From JACPFV01 sp038043245 (lineage in GTDB: Bacteria > Pseudomonadota > Gammaproteobacteria > Nevskiales > Nevskiaceae), in the NCBI GenBank assembly GCA_038043245.1, contig JBBTCH010000001.1, positions 744,001-808,000 on the forward strand: DNA of 64,000 nucleotides. Direction: 5' to 3'. The notes under the pieces were generated by a model that worked only from the letters and a program-made list of their open reading frames with translations, was not told the origin of the DNA and did no database searches. Shown here piece after piece: positions 8,099 through 17,078 of the stretch (the stretch's first letter is position 1; each line of letters starts with the position of its first letter). The translations under genes were made by a program, and so were the position numbers.

Positions 8099-9241
8099 TC
8101 AGTACCCAAGCTGTTTCGCTGCGAGGTCATACATGATCTCTCTTGAACCGCCACCAATCGTAAGCACTTTGGTCTCGCGATAGATGCGCTCGACTTTCGA
8201 GCCTTGCAGATAGCCGGCGCCGCCGAGCACCTGCATCGCTTCGGTCGCGACACGCTCCAGGGTTTCGGTTGCAAGATTCTTCAACAATGAAAGCTCGGCC
8301 ACCGGCATCGCGCCTTTGCTGACGCGCCACGCCAGCATCTCCAGATGTGACTTGACCGCCTCGATGCGCATCTTCATCTCCGCCAGCTTGTGCTTGATCA
8401 CCTGGTTCTTGATCAGCGGCTTGCCAAAGGTCTGCCGTTCGCGTGCGTAAGCGAGTGCCTCTTCGTAGCAGACTTGCGCAAACGCCCACGCCTGAGCGGC
8501 CAGCATGATGCGCTCGTTGTTGAAGTTGAGCATGATCGCCATGAAGCCGGCGTTCTCGGGGCCGATGCGATTGGCTACCGGTACGCGCACGTTGTCGAAA
8601 TAAAGCGTGGCGGTGTCGGAGCACCACCAGCCCATTTTCTTCAGAGGCGAACGTGTGAAGCCGGGCATGCCCGCCTCAATCACCAACAGCGAGACGCCGC
8701 CCATGCCGTCGCCGCCGGTGCGCACGGCGGCGGTGACGAAATCCGCGCGCATGCCGGAGGTGATGAAAGTCTTCGAGCCGTTGACGACGTAGTGCTCGCC
8801 GTCGCGCTTGGCGGTGGTCTTGATATTGGCGACATCCGAGCCGGCAGACGGTTCTGTGATCGCCAGCGCGGCGACTTTCTCGCCCGCCAGCACCGGCGCG
8901 GCGAACTTTTTCTTCTGCTCCGGCGTGCCCGCCTTGGCGATGGGCGGCGTGGCGATGCCATGCGACATCAGGCTGGCGATCAGCCCGCCGGAGCCAGCCT
9001 TGGCCAGTTCCTCGGTCATCACGATCAGGTAAAACGGATCCGCCTCGATGCCGCCACAGTCTTCCGGAAAGCCGATGCCGAGCAATCCCACCTCTGCGGC
9101 TTTCTTGTGCAGCGCCCGCGGCAGTTCTTCTGCGGTTTCCCACTTTTCAATGTGTGGCGCGCATTCCTTTTCGACGAAGCGCCGTACCTGTTGGCGGAAA
9201 GCTTCGTGGTCCTCGGTATGGAACGGGTGTTTGGCGGCCAT
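8099..9241 (-). CDS. Acyl-CoA dehydrogenase
   Basis: 380 residues from the ATG at 9241 (MAAKHPFHTEDHEAFR). An upstream extension would run into the divergent ligase promoter region. Family signatures are the FAD-binding ALAITEPSAGSDVANIKTTA, the substrate/FAD strand VNGSKTFITSG, the C-terminal helix RERQTFGKPLIKNQ and the closing VLGGAGYLQGSKVERIYRE. The enzyme oxidises an acyl-CoA to the trans-2-enoyl-CoA, passing electrons to ETF. Chain-length preference cannot be read. It is divergent from an acyl-CoA ligase 49 bases away, suggesting joint control of fatty acid activation and oxidation. Confidence 0.9.
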   Translation of the reverse strand: MAAKHPFHTEDHEAFRQQVRRFVEKECAPHIEKWETAEELPRALHKKAAEVGLLGIGFPEDCGGIEADPFYLIVMTEELAKAGSGGLIASLMSHGIATPPIAKAGTPEQKKKFAAPVLAGEKVAALAITEPSAGSDVANIKTTAKRDGEHYVVNGSKTFITSGMRADFVTAAVRTGGDGMGGVSLLVIEAGMPGFTRSPLKKMGWWCSDTATLYFDNVRVPVANRIGPENAGFMAIMLNFNNERIMLAAQAWAFAQVCYEEALAYARERQTFGKPLIKNQVIKHKLAEMKMRIEAVKSHLEMLAWRVSKGAMPVAELSLLKNLATETLERVATEAMQVLGGAGYLQGSKVERIYRETKVLTIGGGSREIMYDLAAKQLGY

Positions 9242-9290
9242 GTGGATTAGGATTAGAGCGATAAAGAATACAAGACATGGGGAGCACACG

Positions 9291-10955
9291 ATGGCCGTTA
9301 TCACCGAATCGCAACATCCGCTGGCCCGCATCCAGTATTGGGAAAAGGAAGGCGCGCACCGTGTCTATCTGACCCAACCGATGGGCGGTGGCGTAGTCCG
9401 CGACTACACCTGGATGCAGACCGTCGGCGAAGCGCGCCGCATCGCGGCCTACCTGAAGGCGCAGAACTATCCTGCCGGCAGCAACATCGCCATCCTCTCG
9501 AAGAACTGCGCCCACTGGATCATGGCTGACTTCGCCATCTGGATGGCCGGGCACGTCAGCGTGCCGCTGTACCCGACGCTGAACGCCGAGACCGTGCGCC
9601 AAATTCTCGAACACTCGGGTTCAAAAGCCTTGTTCGTTGGCAAGCTCGACGACTGGCCGGCGATGAAACCCGGTGTGCCGGCCGGCGTGCATTGCATCTC
9701 CTATCCCAGCTCGCCGCCGAACGATTTTCCGACCTGGGACGATCTGGTCGCCAGGACCGCGCCGTTCAAAGACATCGCCGCGCGCGGTCTCGATGAGCTG
9801 GCCACCATCATCTATACCTCCGGCACCACCGGCATGCCCAAGGGCGTGATGCATTCGTTCCGCACCATCGCCCATTCGACGGCGCCCATCACGCAACGCT
9901 ACAACGTCTCGGTCGATGACCGCCTGCTGTCGCATCTGCCGCTGTCGCACGTCGCCGAACGCTGGACCGTGGAAGCGGCCACGCTCGTGGCAGGAGGCCG
10001 CATCTTTTTCGCCGAATCGCTGGAGACCTTCGCCGCCGATCTGCGCCGCGCACGGCCGACGATTTTCGGTACGGTGCCGCGGCTGTGGATCAAGTTCCAG
10101 CAGGGCGTGTTCTCGAAGTTCCCGAAGAAAAAACTCGATCGGCTGCTCAAGATCCCGGTGCTCAACCGCATCATCAGGAAAAAGATCCTCGAGGGCTTGG
10201 GCCTGGATCAGGTGCGCTTCGCAGGTGGCGGCGCTGCGCCCTTGCCGCCGGCGATGCTCAACTGGTATCGCGAGCTCGGTCTCGAGATCCTCGAGCTTTA
10301 CGGCATGACCGAGAACTTCGGCCTGTCGCATGCCAATGCGCCGGGAGATTTTCGCCCGGGTTATGTCGGCAAGCCCTGGCCGGGCGTGGAGTGCAGGCTC
10401 AGCGAGATCGGCGAAGTGCTGGTGAGAAGTCCCAGCACCATGCTCGGCTATTACAAAGAGCCGGAAAAAACCCGCGAAGTGCTGAGCGAAGACGGCTGGC
10501 TGAAAACCGGCGACGTCGGCGAGGTGGACGGCCAAGGGCGCTTGCGCATCACCGGCCGCGCCAAGGAGATCTTCAAGACCTCCAAGGGCAAGTACGTGGC
10601 GCCCGCACCGATCGAGAGCAAGCTGTCGCAACACCCGGCCGTGGAAGCCTGCTGCGTGGCCGGCGCCAATCAGTCGCAGCCCTGTGCGCTGCTGATGCTG
10701 TCCGCCGATGCCTTGAAACAGGACCGCGCGGCGCTGACGCAATCACTGGCCGAGCACCTGGATAAAGTCAACGTCCAGCTCGATCCGCACGAGCAGATGG
10801 AGTTCCTGGCCGTGGTCAAGGATGCGTGGACGGTAGAGGCGGGTTTCATCACGCCAACGATGAAGGTCAAGCGCAATGTGGTCGAGAAAACTTACGCGAC
10901 CTTTGTTGAGTCCAGCTACGTCAAGAAGCAGCCGGTGGTGTTCCAAACGCCCTGA
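9291..10955 (+). CDS. AMP-forming acyl-CoA synthetase (long-chain type)
   Basis: 554 residues from the ATG at 9291, with a GGGGAG Shine-Dalgarno at 9279-9284. Earlier in-frame starts lie inside the divergent dehydrogenase gene. ANL-family signatures are the P-loop IIYTSGTTGMPKGVMHS, LSHLPLSHVAERW, the adenylate motif LELYGMTENFG and the hinge WLKTGDVGEVDGQGRLRITG followed by RAKEIFKTSKGKYVAP. It activates a fatty acid with ATP and CoA. The tail, with MKVKRN, is typical of the FadD15-like/plant LACS-like branch. The substrate is uncertain. Confidence 0.88.
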   Translation: MAVITESQHPLARIQYWEKEGAHRVYLTQPMGGGVVRDYTWMQTVGEARRIAAYLKAQNYPAGSNIAILSKNCAHWIMADFAIWMAGHVSVPLYPTLNAETVRQILEHSGSKALFVGKLDDWPAMKPGVPAGVHCISYPSSPPNDFPTWDDLVARTAPFKDIAARGLDELATIIYTSGTTGMPKGVMHSFRTIAHSTAPITQRYNVSVDDRLLSHLPLSHVAERWTVEAATLVAGGRIFFAESLETFAADLRRARPTIFGTVPRLWIKFQQGVFSKFPKKKLDRLLKIPVLNRIIRKKILEGLGLDQVRFAGGGAAPLPPAMLNWYRELGLEILELYGMTENFGLSHANAPGDFRPGYVGKPWPGVECRLSEIGEVLVRSPSTMLGYYKEPEKTREVLSEDGWLKTGDVGEVDGQGRLRITGRAKEIFKTSKGKYVAPAPIESKLSQHPAVEACCVAGANQSQPCALLMLSADALKQDRAALTQSLAEHLDKVNVQLDPHEQMEFLAVVKDAWTVEAGFITPTMKVKRNVVEKTYATFVESSYVKKQPVVFQTP

Positions 10956-10979
10956 AGAACAGGCCGCAAGCGGATGCCG

Positions 10980-11834
10980 CTAAACGCTGCGTAACTCAGC
11001 TGCGGTGAGTGTGTTCTGCATCAGCATCGCCACCGTCATCGGCCCAACGCCGCCCGGTACCGGCGTGATGTGCGCAGCACGATGGCTCGCCGCGGCAAAC
11101 TCGACGTCGCCACAGAGTTTGCCGTCGGGCATGCGGTTGATGCCGACATCAATCACCACGGCGCCGGATTTGATCCAGTCACCCTTGACGAAGTTGGGTC
11201 TGCCGACGCCGGCGACGACGATGTCGGCCTGACCGACGACGCCGGCCAGATCGCGTGTCTTGCTGTTGCAGATGGTCACCGTAGCGTCGGCCAGCAGCAG
11301 TTCCAGCGCCATCGGTCGCCCGACAATGTTCGAGGCGCCGATGACCACGGCCCGTGCACCGCGCAGCGTGACGCCGGTGGTTTCAAGCAGTTTCATCACG
11401 CCATAGGGCGTGCACGGCCGCAGCCGTGGGCGCTTCTGCGCCAGCAGGCCAAAATTGTAGGGATGGAAGCCATCTACGTCCTTGTCGGGATGGATGGCAT
11501 CAATCACAGCGTTGGCGTCAATCTGCGCCGGCAGCGGCAACTGTACGAGGATGCCGTCCACCTCGGGGTCCGCATTCAGCCGGTCAATCTGCGCCAGCAA
11601 TTCCGCCTGGCTCACCGTCGGCGGCAACTCCACCGGAACCGAGCGCACGCCGAGCTTGCGACAGGACTCGCGTTTGTTGCGGACATAAACCTGCGAAGCC
11701 GCGTCGCTACCGACGAGGACGGTCGCCAAAGCCGGCGCGCGTTTGCCGGAGCGCAGGCGTGCTTCGATCGCCACGCCCACTGCTTGCTGCACGCGTGCCG
11801 CGCAGGCTTTGCCGTCAATCAACTGTGCTGCCAT
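10980..11834 (-). CDS. folD: Bifunctional methylenetetrahydrofolate dehydrogenase/cyclohydrolase
   Basis: 284 residues of normal FolD length. Signatures are the active-site strand YVRNKRESCRKLG (catalytic Lys within), VDGILVQLPLP, the DVDGFHPYN turn, the NADP-binding VVIGASNIVGRPM and the closing ITPVPGGVGPMTVAMLM. It interconverts 5,10-methylene- and 10-formyl-tetrahydrofolate in the cytoplasm. It is convergent with the acyl-CoA ligase and lies 6 bases after a ComEA-like gene. Confidence 0.96.
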   Translation of the reverse strand: MAAQLIDGKACAARVQQAVGVAIEARLRSGKRAPALATVLVGSDAASQVYVRNKRESCRKLGVRSVPVELPPTVSQAELLAQIDRLNADPEVDGILVQLPLPAQIDANAVIDAIHPDKDVDGFHPYNFGLLAQKRPRLRPCTPYGVMKLLETTGVTLRGARAVVIGASNIVGRPMALELLLADATVTICNSKTRDLAGVVGQADIVVAGVGRPNFVKGDWIKSGAVVIDVGINRMPDGKLCGDVEFAAASHRAAHITPVPGGVGPMTVAMLMQNTLTAAELRSV

Positions 11835-11840
11835 GTGCTT

Positions 11841-12116
11841 CTATTTCCCGTTCGGGTGAGTGGTGACCTGGATCTTCAGGCTCTCGAAAGTCTCGTCGCC
11901 GATGCCCTGCACCTTGCGCAGGTCGTCTACGCTCTTGAACGGGCCGTGCCGGGTCCGATGTTCGATGATCGCTTTGGCCTTGACCGGCCCGATGCCACCG
12001 AGCTTTTCCAGCGTGCTGACGTCTGCGCTGTTGAGGTCCACCAGGCTCGCAGCCCAGAGGGGGCTTGCGGTGACGATAGCGAGAAACATCATCAAGCAAA
12101 CAGTTTTTGAGCGCAT
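11841..12116 (-). CDS. ComEA-like helix-hairpin-helix protein
   Basis: 91 residues: a signal peptide (about 1-22, MRSKTVCLMMFLAIVTASPL) and a single double-HhH domain with VDLNSADVSTLEKLGGIGPV and VDDLRKVQGIGDETFESL. The family binds DNA nonspecifically. Full ComEA takes up DNA in the periplasm, and these short forms are widespread. It sits just upstream of folD on the same strand. Confidence 0.85.
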   Translation of the reverse strand: MRSKTVCLMMFLAIVTASPLWAASLVDLNSADVSTLEKLGGIGPVKAKAIIEHRTRHGPFKSVDDLRKVQGIGDETFESLKIQVTTHPNGK

Positions 12117-12176
12117 TTTTCGCTCCGCCTAGTAGAATTGACCCTCGTTTCACGAATTGTAACCTCCAGGCGGCGT

Positions 12177-13184
12177 ATGAAAGTTCTCGTTACCGGCGCG
12201 GCCGGGTTTATCGGATTCCACACCGCGCTGCAGTTGCTGAAGCGCGGCGATGCCGTGGTGGGTTTCGATTCGGTCAATGACTACTACGACCCGGCCTTGA
12301 AGCAAGCGCGGCTCGACTTGCTGCAAAAGAACGCTGGTTTCGAATTCATCCGCGCCAATCTCGCCGACAAAGCCGCGGTAGACGCCTGCTTCCAAACACA
12401 CCGCTTCGACCGCGTGATTCACCTCGCCGCGCAAGCCGGCGTGCGCTACAGCCTGGTCAATCCGCAGGCCTACGTCGAGAGCAATATCGTCGGCTACACC
12501 TACGTTCTAGAGGCCTGCCGACACGCGCAGACACCGCATCTGACCTACGCCAGCACCAGCAGCGTCTACGGCGCCAATACCTCGATGCCGTTTTCCGAAC
12601 ATCAGGCCACCGTGCATCCGCTGCAGTTCTACGCCGCCACCAAGCGCGCCAATGAACTGATGGCGCACGCCTACAGCCACTTGTTTCGCCTGCCGACCAC
12701 CGGCCTGCGCTTCTTCACCGTCTACGGTCCCTGGGGTCGGCCGGACATGTCGCCGATCCTGTTTGCCAAAAACATTATCGAAGGGAAACCGATCCAGGTA
12801 TTCAACAACGGCAATCACTCGCGTGATTTCACCTATGTGGATGACATCGTCCAAGGCGTGATCCGCGCCAGTGACGACATCGCAACACCCAATCCGAAAT
12901 GGGACAGCGCCAACCCTGACCCGGCCAGCAGCAACGCACCCTGGCGAATCTTCAATATCGGCAACAGCACCCCGGTCAAGCTCTCTGAATACATCGAGGC
13001 GATCGAAGCGGCGGTCGGAAGAAAGGCGATCAAGGAGCTGTTACCCCTGCAGCCGGGGGACGTGCCGGATACGTTCGCCGACATGAGCGAGCTTCAGCGC
13101 CAAGTTGAATATCGTCCGGATACACCAATCAAAACCGGTGTCGCCAACTTTGTGCGCTGGTACCGGGACTACTACAAGGTATGA
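12177..13184 (+). CDS. NAD-dependent sugar epimerase (UDP-glucuronate 4-epimerase-like)
   Basis: 335 residues from the ATG at 12177, preceded by CCAGGCGG. An extended SDR with the Rossmann glycine motif VTGAAGFIGFHTALQLL at the N-terminus, ASTSSVYG as the catalytic Ser region and YAATKRANELMAHAY as the Tyr-x-x-x-Lys pair. The NDYYDPALKQARL segment is characteristic of UDP-glucuronate epimerases. It starts a run of five nucleotide-sugar genes, overlapping manC by 4 bases. Product identity (UDP-galacturonate) is an inference from family resemblance. Confidence 0.85.
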   Translation: MKVLVTGAAGFIGFHTALQLLKRGDAVVGFDSVNDYYDPALKQARLDLLQKNAGFEFIRANLADKAAVDACFQTHRFDRVIHLAAQAGVRYSLVNPQAYVESNIVGYTYVLEACRHAQTPHLTYASTSSVYGANTSMPFSEHQATVHPLQFYAATKRANELMAHAYSHLFRLPTTGLRFFTVYGPWGRPDMSPILFAKNIIEGKPIQVFNNGNHSRDFTYVDDIVQGVIRASDDIATPNPKWDSANPDPASSNAPWRIFNIGNSTPVKLSEYIEAIEAAVGRKAIKELLPLQPGDVPDTFADMSELQRQVEYRPDTPIKTGVANFVRWYRDYYKV

Positions 13185-14596
13185 AGCTGCTGCCGGTGTT
13201 GCTCGCGGGCGGCTCCGGTACCCGCCTGTGGCCGTTATCCCGTGAGCAGTATCCAAAACAATTCCTGAAGCTCGTCGGCGACCACACGCTGCTCCAGCAA
13301 ACCGCGTTGCGTGCAAAAGCTTTGCCGCAAGCCTTGCCACCACTGGTGATCTGCGGAGAGCAGCACCGCTTTCTGGTCGCCGAGCAGATGCGCGAAGCAG
13401 GGATTGCGGGGACTCAAATCATGCTGGAACCTCAAGGGCGCAACACGGCGCCTGCCGCCGCCGCTGCTGCGCATCACGCACAGAAAGAACATGGCACCGA
13501 CACCGTGCTGTTCCTGATGGCGGCCGACCACGTCATCCCCGGTGCGGCGGCGTTTGCGCAGGCATCGCGAATCGCGGTCAAGGCGGCCGCCGAAGGTCGT
13601 ACCGTCGCGTTCGGCATCAAGCCGACTCATCCCGAGACGGGTTACGGCTACATCAAGGCAGGCCAGCCGATGGACAGTGGCGCGTACGCGATTGCCGCAT
13701 TTGTCGAAAAGCCCACGTTGGACAAGGCGGAAAATTTCCTGAAGGCCGGCGGGTATTACTGGAACGGCGGCATGTTTCTGTTCCGTGCGGGGGACTTTCT
13801 GGATGAACTGTTGCGGTTAGAGCCCGCAATGCACCGGGCGTCCTTGCACGCCGTTGACGCGGCGAAACGTGATCTGGATTTCATCCGTCTCGACGCCGAG
13901 GCCTTCGCCCACTGTCGCAGCGATTCGATCGACTACGCGGTGATGGAGAAAACGGCCAAGGCCGCGCTGGTACCGCTGGATGCGGGCTGGGACGACGTCG
14001 GGTCCTGGAGTTTCCTCGACAAGCAGCCGAAGGATGAGCGCGGAAATGTCGTCAGCGGCGATGTGCTGCTGGAAGACAGTCAGGACAATCTGGTCCATGC
14101 CACGCGCCGGTTGGTGGCGCTGGCGGGCGTGAAGAACCATGTGGTCATTGAAACCGCAGACGCAGTGCTGGTGACCACACCGGATCGCGCTCAGGACGTG
14201 AAAAAAATCGTCGCGCGACTCAAGTCCCTCAAGCGGCCAGAAGCTACCGATCATCCCAAGGTCTACCGTCCTTGGGGCAGTTACGAAACCCTCGCGCTTG
14301 CGGATGGTTTTCAGGTCAAGCGCATCATCGTCAAGCCGGGACAAAAGCTGTCCCTGCAAATGCACCACCATCGAGCCGAGCATTGGATCGTGGTGAAAGG
14401 GGCTGCACAAGTGACGTGTGGCGAGAAAGTGTTCATGCTCAAGGCGGACCAGTCCACCTATATTCCGCTGGGTGAAAAGCACCGACTGGAGAATATCGGC
14501 AAGGATCTGCTCGAATTGATCGAAGTCCAGTCCGGCGCCTATCTCGGCGAGGACGACATCGTCCGTTTCGATGATGTTTACGGGCGTGCCAAATGA
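13181..14596 (+). CDS. manC: Mannose-1-phosphate guanylyltransferase / mannose-6-phosphate isomerase
   Basis: 471 residues, the usual length of bifunctional ManC/CpsB. The nucleotidyltransferase half opens with LLAGGSGTRLWPLSREQYPK and includes VEKPTLDKAENFL. The C-terminal cupin carries YRPWGSYETLALADGFQVKR and LQMHHHRAEHWIVVKG with metal-binding His residues. It makes GDP-mannose for the ManB-Gmd-Fcl steps encoded downstream. The start overlaps the epimerase stop and the end overlaps manB, so translation is coupled. Confidence 0.94.
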   Translation: MKLLPVLLAGGSGTRLWPLSREQYPKQFLKLVGDHTLLQQTALRAKALPQALPPLVICGEQHRFLVAEQMREAGIAGTQIMLEPQGRNTAPAAAAAAHHAQKEHGTDTVLFLMAADHVIPGAAAFAQASRIAVKAAAEGRTVAFGIKPTHPETGYGYIKAGQPMDSGAYAIAAFVEKPTLDKAENFLKAGGYYWNGGMFLFRAGDFLDELLRLEPAMHRASLHAVDAAKRDLDFIRLDAEAFAHCRSDSIDYAVMEKTAKAALVPLDAGWDDVGSWSFLDKQPKDERGNVVSGDVLLEDSQDNLVHATRRLVALAGVKNHVVIETADAVLVTTPDRAQDVKKIVARLKSLKRPEATDHPKVYRPWGSYETLALADGFQVKRIIVKPGQKLSLQMHHHRAEHWIVVKGAAQVTCGEKVFMLKADQSTYIPLGEKHRLENIGKDLLELIEVQSGAYLGEDDIVRFDDVYGRAK

Positions 14597-15945
14597 GCCG
14601 CATGGCCTGCTTCAAGGCCTATGACATTCGCGGCCGCGTGCCGGATGAACTCAACTCGGACATCGCGTTCCGTCTGGGCATCGCCTACGCGAAACGATTT
14701 TCCGCGAAGCGTGTGGCGCTGGGTCGTGATATCCGCCATAGCAGCCTGCCGCTGTTGAATGCGCTGGCCCATGGCCTCCAGTCTGCGGGGGCCGAAGTGT
14801 TCGATCTCGGGCTTTGCGGTACCGAGGAGACTTATTTCGCGGCGATGCAGACCGGTGTGGATGGCGCAATCATGGTCACGGCCAGCCATAACCCGATGGA
14901 CTACAACGGCATGAAGCTGAGTCGAGCCGGCGCGGTGCCGGTGTCCGGCGATAGCGGCTTGCGGGAACTGGAAGCGGCAGTGAGCGCCTCGACGCAAATT
15001 GCCCCGGTGGGCACGGCGAAGATGAAGACTTGGAATCCGCGAGCGGATTACGTACGCCACTTGCTCGGCTACGTGGATGTCGCGCGTTTGAAGCCGCTGC
15101 GCATCCTGGTCAATCCGGGCAATGGCCCGGCGGGACTGGTGATTCAGGCCTTGCAATCACAGTTGCCGTTTCAGTTCATCAAGCTGTACGACAAGCCCGA
15201 CGGCGATTTTCCCAACGGCATCCCCAACCCGATGCTGGTCCAGAACCAGGGCGTGACCTCGCAAGCAGTGCGCGAACACCGCTGCGATTTCGGCGTCGCC
15301 TGGGACGGTGATTTCGACCGTTGCTTCCTGTTCGATGAAACCGGAGCGTTCATCGAGGGTTACTACCTGGTGGGCCTGCTGGCGCAGGCCCTGTTGCGCC
15401 GCCAGCCGGGCTCCAAGGTCATTCACGACCCGCGGCTGACCTGGAACACCATCGAGATCGTGAAGAAAAACGGCGGCATCCCGGTGCAGTGCAAAACCGG
15501 CCACGCTTTCATCAAGGAGCGCATGCGCGCGGAAAACGCCGTGTACGGAGGCGAAGTCAGCGCGCACCATTACTTCCGTGAATTCGGCTACTGCGACAAC
15601 GGCAATATTCCGTGGCTACTGGCGGCTGCGCTGGTGAGCGAATCGGGATTGCCGCTATCGCGGCTGATCGGTGATCGTGCGGCAAAATACCCAGTGAGCG
15701 GGGAGATCAACCGCAAAGTGGCAGACGTCAAAACGGTGCTTGCGCGCGCTGAAGCTCGATATGCCGGCAATGCACATCAGATTGACCGCACGGACGGTTT
15801 GAGCGTCGAATACGCTGACTGGCGGTTCAACCTGCGTGGATCCAACACCGAGCCTTTGATCCGCTTGAACGTTGAGAGTCGCGGCGACCCCGCCTTGCTG
15901 AAAGCTAGGACCGCCGAATTGCTGTCCCTCATCGAAACTTCCTGA
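14593..15945 (+). CDS. manB: Phosphomannomutase
   Basis: 450 residues of the alpha-D-phosphohexomutase family. The phosphoserine loop is VTASHNPMDYNGMK, the metal-binding loop is WDGDFDRCFLFDE, the sugar-binding loop is GGEVSAHHYF and the phosphate-binding C-terminal loop is RGSNTEPLIRLNVE. It converts mannose-6-phosphate to mannose-1-phosphate for ManC, encoded immediately upstream with a 4-base overlap. Confidence 0.94.
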   Translation: MSRMACFKAYDIRGRVPDELNSDIAFRLGIAYAKRFSAKRVALGRDIRHSSLPLLNALAHGLQSAGAEVFDLGLCGTEETYFAAMQTGVDGAIMVTASHNPMDYNGMKLSRAGAVPVSGDSGLRELEAAVSASTQIAPVGTAKMKTWNPRADYVRHLLGYVDVARLKPLRILVNPGNGPAGLVIQALQSQLPFQFIKLYDKPDGDFPNGIPNPMLVQNQGVTSQAVREHRCDFGVAWDGDFDRCFLFDETGAFIEGYYLVGLLAQALLRRQPGSKVIHDPRLTWNTIEIVKKNGGIPVQCKTGHAFIKERMRAENAVYGGEVSAHHYFREFGYCDNGNIPWLLAAALVSESGLPLSRLIGDRAAKYPVSGEINRKVADVKTVLARAEARYAGNAHQIDRTDGLSVEYADWRFNLRGSNTEPLIRLNVESRGDPALLKARTAELLSLIETS

Positions 15946-15953
15946 GAAATCCA

Positions 15954-17078
15954 GTGACAAAAAAAACCGCATTGATCACCGGCATCACCGGCCAGGATGG
16001 CGCTTACCTGGCCGAATTTCTGATCAAGAAAGGGTATGAGGTGCATGGCATCAAGCGCCGCACCTCGCTGATCAATACCGACCGCATTGACCATCTGTAT
16101 CAGGCGCCGACCGTGCAAAAGCGCAACCTGATCCTGCACCACGGGGACATGACGGATTCTTCCAGCCTCACTCGCGTGCTGCAGGAAGTGCAGCCGGATG
16201 AGGTATACAACCTGGCCGCGCAATCGCATGTCGCGGTTTCGTTCGAAGAGCCGGAATACACCGCCAATAGCGACGCCATCGGCGTGCTGCGCCTGCTCGA
16301 AGCCATCCGTATTCTCAAGCTCAAGGACAAAACGCGTTTCTACCAGGCATCCACTTCCGAGCTCTATGGACTGGTGCAGCAGATCCCACAGACGGAGAAG
16401 ACGCCGTTCTATCCACGCTCGCCCTATGGCGTGGCCAAACTGTATGGCTACTGGATCACCGTCAATTACCGCGAAGCCTATGGCCTGTATGCCTGCAACG
16501 GCATCCTGTTCAATCACGAATCACCGATCCGCGGCGAGACTTTCGTTACCCGCAAGATCACCCGTGCGCTCGCCAGCATCGCGCTGGGACAGCAGGACTG
16601 TCTCTATCTCGGAAACCTCAACGCCCTGCGCGACTGGGGCCACGCCAAGGATTACGTCGAGATGCAGTGGCTGATGCTGCAGCAGAACAAACCGGAGGAC
16701 TACGTGATCGCGACGGGCGAGCAGCACAGCGTCCGCGAGTTTGTGGGCGCAGCCGCCGACGAACTCGGCATCCAGCTGGATTGGCAAGGCAAGGGCATCA
16801 AAGAGACCGGAGTCGTGTCCAGCGTCAAGAAAGGGAAAGTCAAATTCAAACTCAAAAAAGGCGACGTGATCGTGCGCGTGGACCCACGCTATTTCCGGCC
16901 TGCGGAAGTCGAGACGCTGTTGGGAGATGCCAGCAAGGCACGGCGACAACTGGGCTGGAAGCCACGGATCAGCTTCGATGCCTTGGTCAAGGAAATGATG
17001 CGGGCGGACCTGCGGTTGGCACAGCGCACCCAGGCGATCGCTTCGGCAGGTTTTGAAACCATTCGTCAACATGAGTGA
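15954..17078 (+). CDS. gmd: GDP-mannose 4,6-dehydratase
   Basis: 374 residues from a GTG at 15954, 8 bases after manB. Signatures are LITGITGQDGAYLAEFLIKK (Rossmann), FYQASTSELYG (catalytic Ser/Thr-Asp/Glu region), the YGVAKLYGYW Tyr-Lys pair and NHESPIRGETFVTRKITRA. It makes GDP-4-keto-6-deoxymannose. A basic insertion rich in Lys (about residues 280-305) sits where Gmd proteins normally have a short linker. It overlaps fcl. Confidence 0.94.
   Translation: MTKKTALITGITGQDGAYLAEFLIKKGYEVHGIKRRTSLINTDRIDHLYQAPTVQKRNLILHHGDMTDSSSLTRVLQEVQPDEVYNLAAQSHVAVSFEEPEYTANSDAIGVLRLLEAIRILKLKDKTRFYQASTSELYGLVQQIPQTEKTPFYPRSPYGVAKLYGYWITVNYREAYGLYACNGILFNHESPIRGETFVTRKITRALASIALGQQDCLYLGNLNALRDWGHAKDYVEMQWLMLQQNKPEDYVIATGEQHSVREFVGAAADELGIQLDWQGKGIKETGVVSSVKKGKVKFKLKKGDVIVRVDPRYFRPAEVETLLGDASKARRQLGWKPRISFDALVKEMMRADLRLAQRTQAIASAGFETIRQHE

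Noticed and set aside
7995..8183. Small plus-strand frame between aguB and the dehydrogenase
   Set aside because: It overlaps the dehydrogenase remnant and its intact counterpart in the antisense direction.
11070..12110. 346-residue plus-strand frame over folD
   Set aside because: Antisense shadow; folD and the ComEA-like gene carry full motifs on the minus strand.
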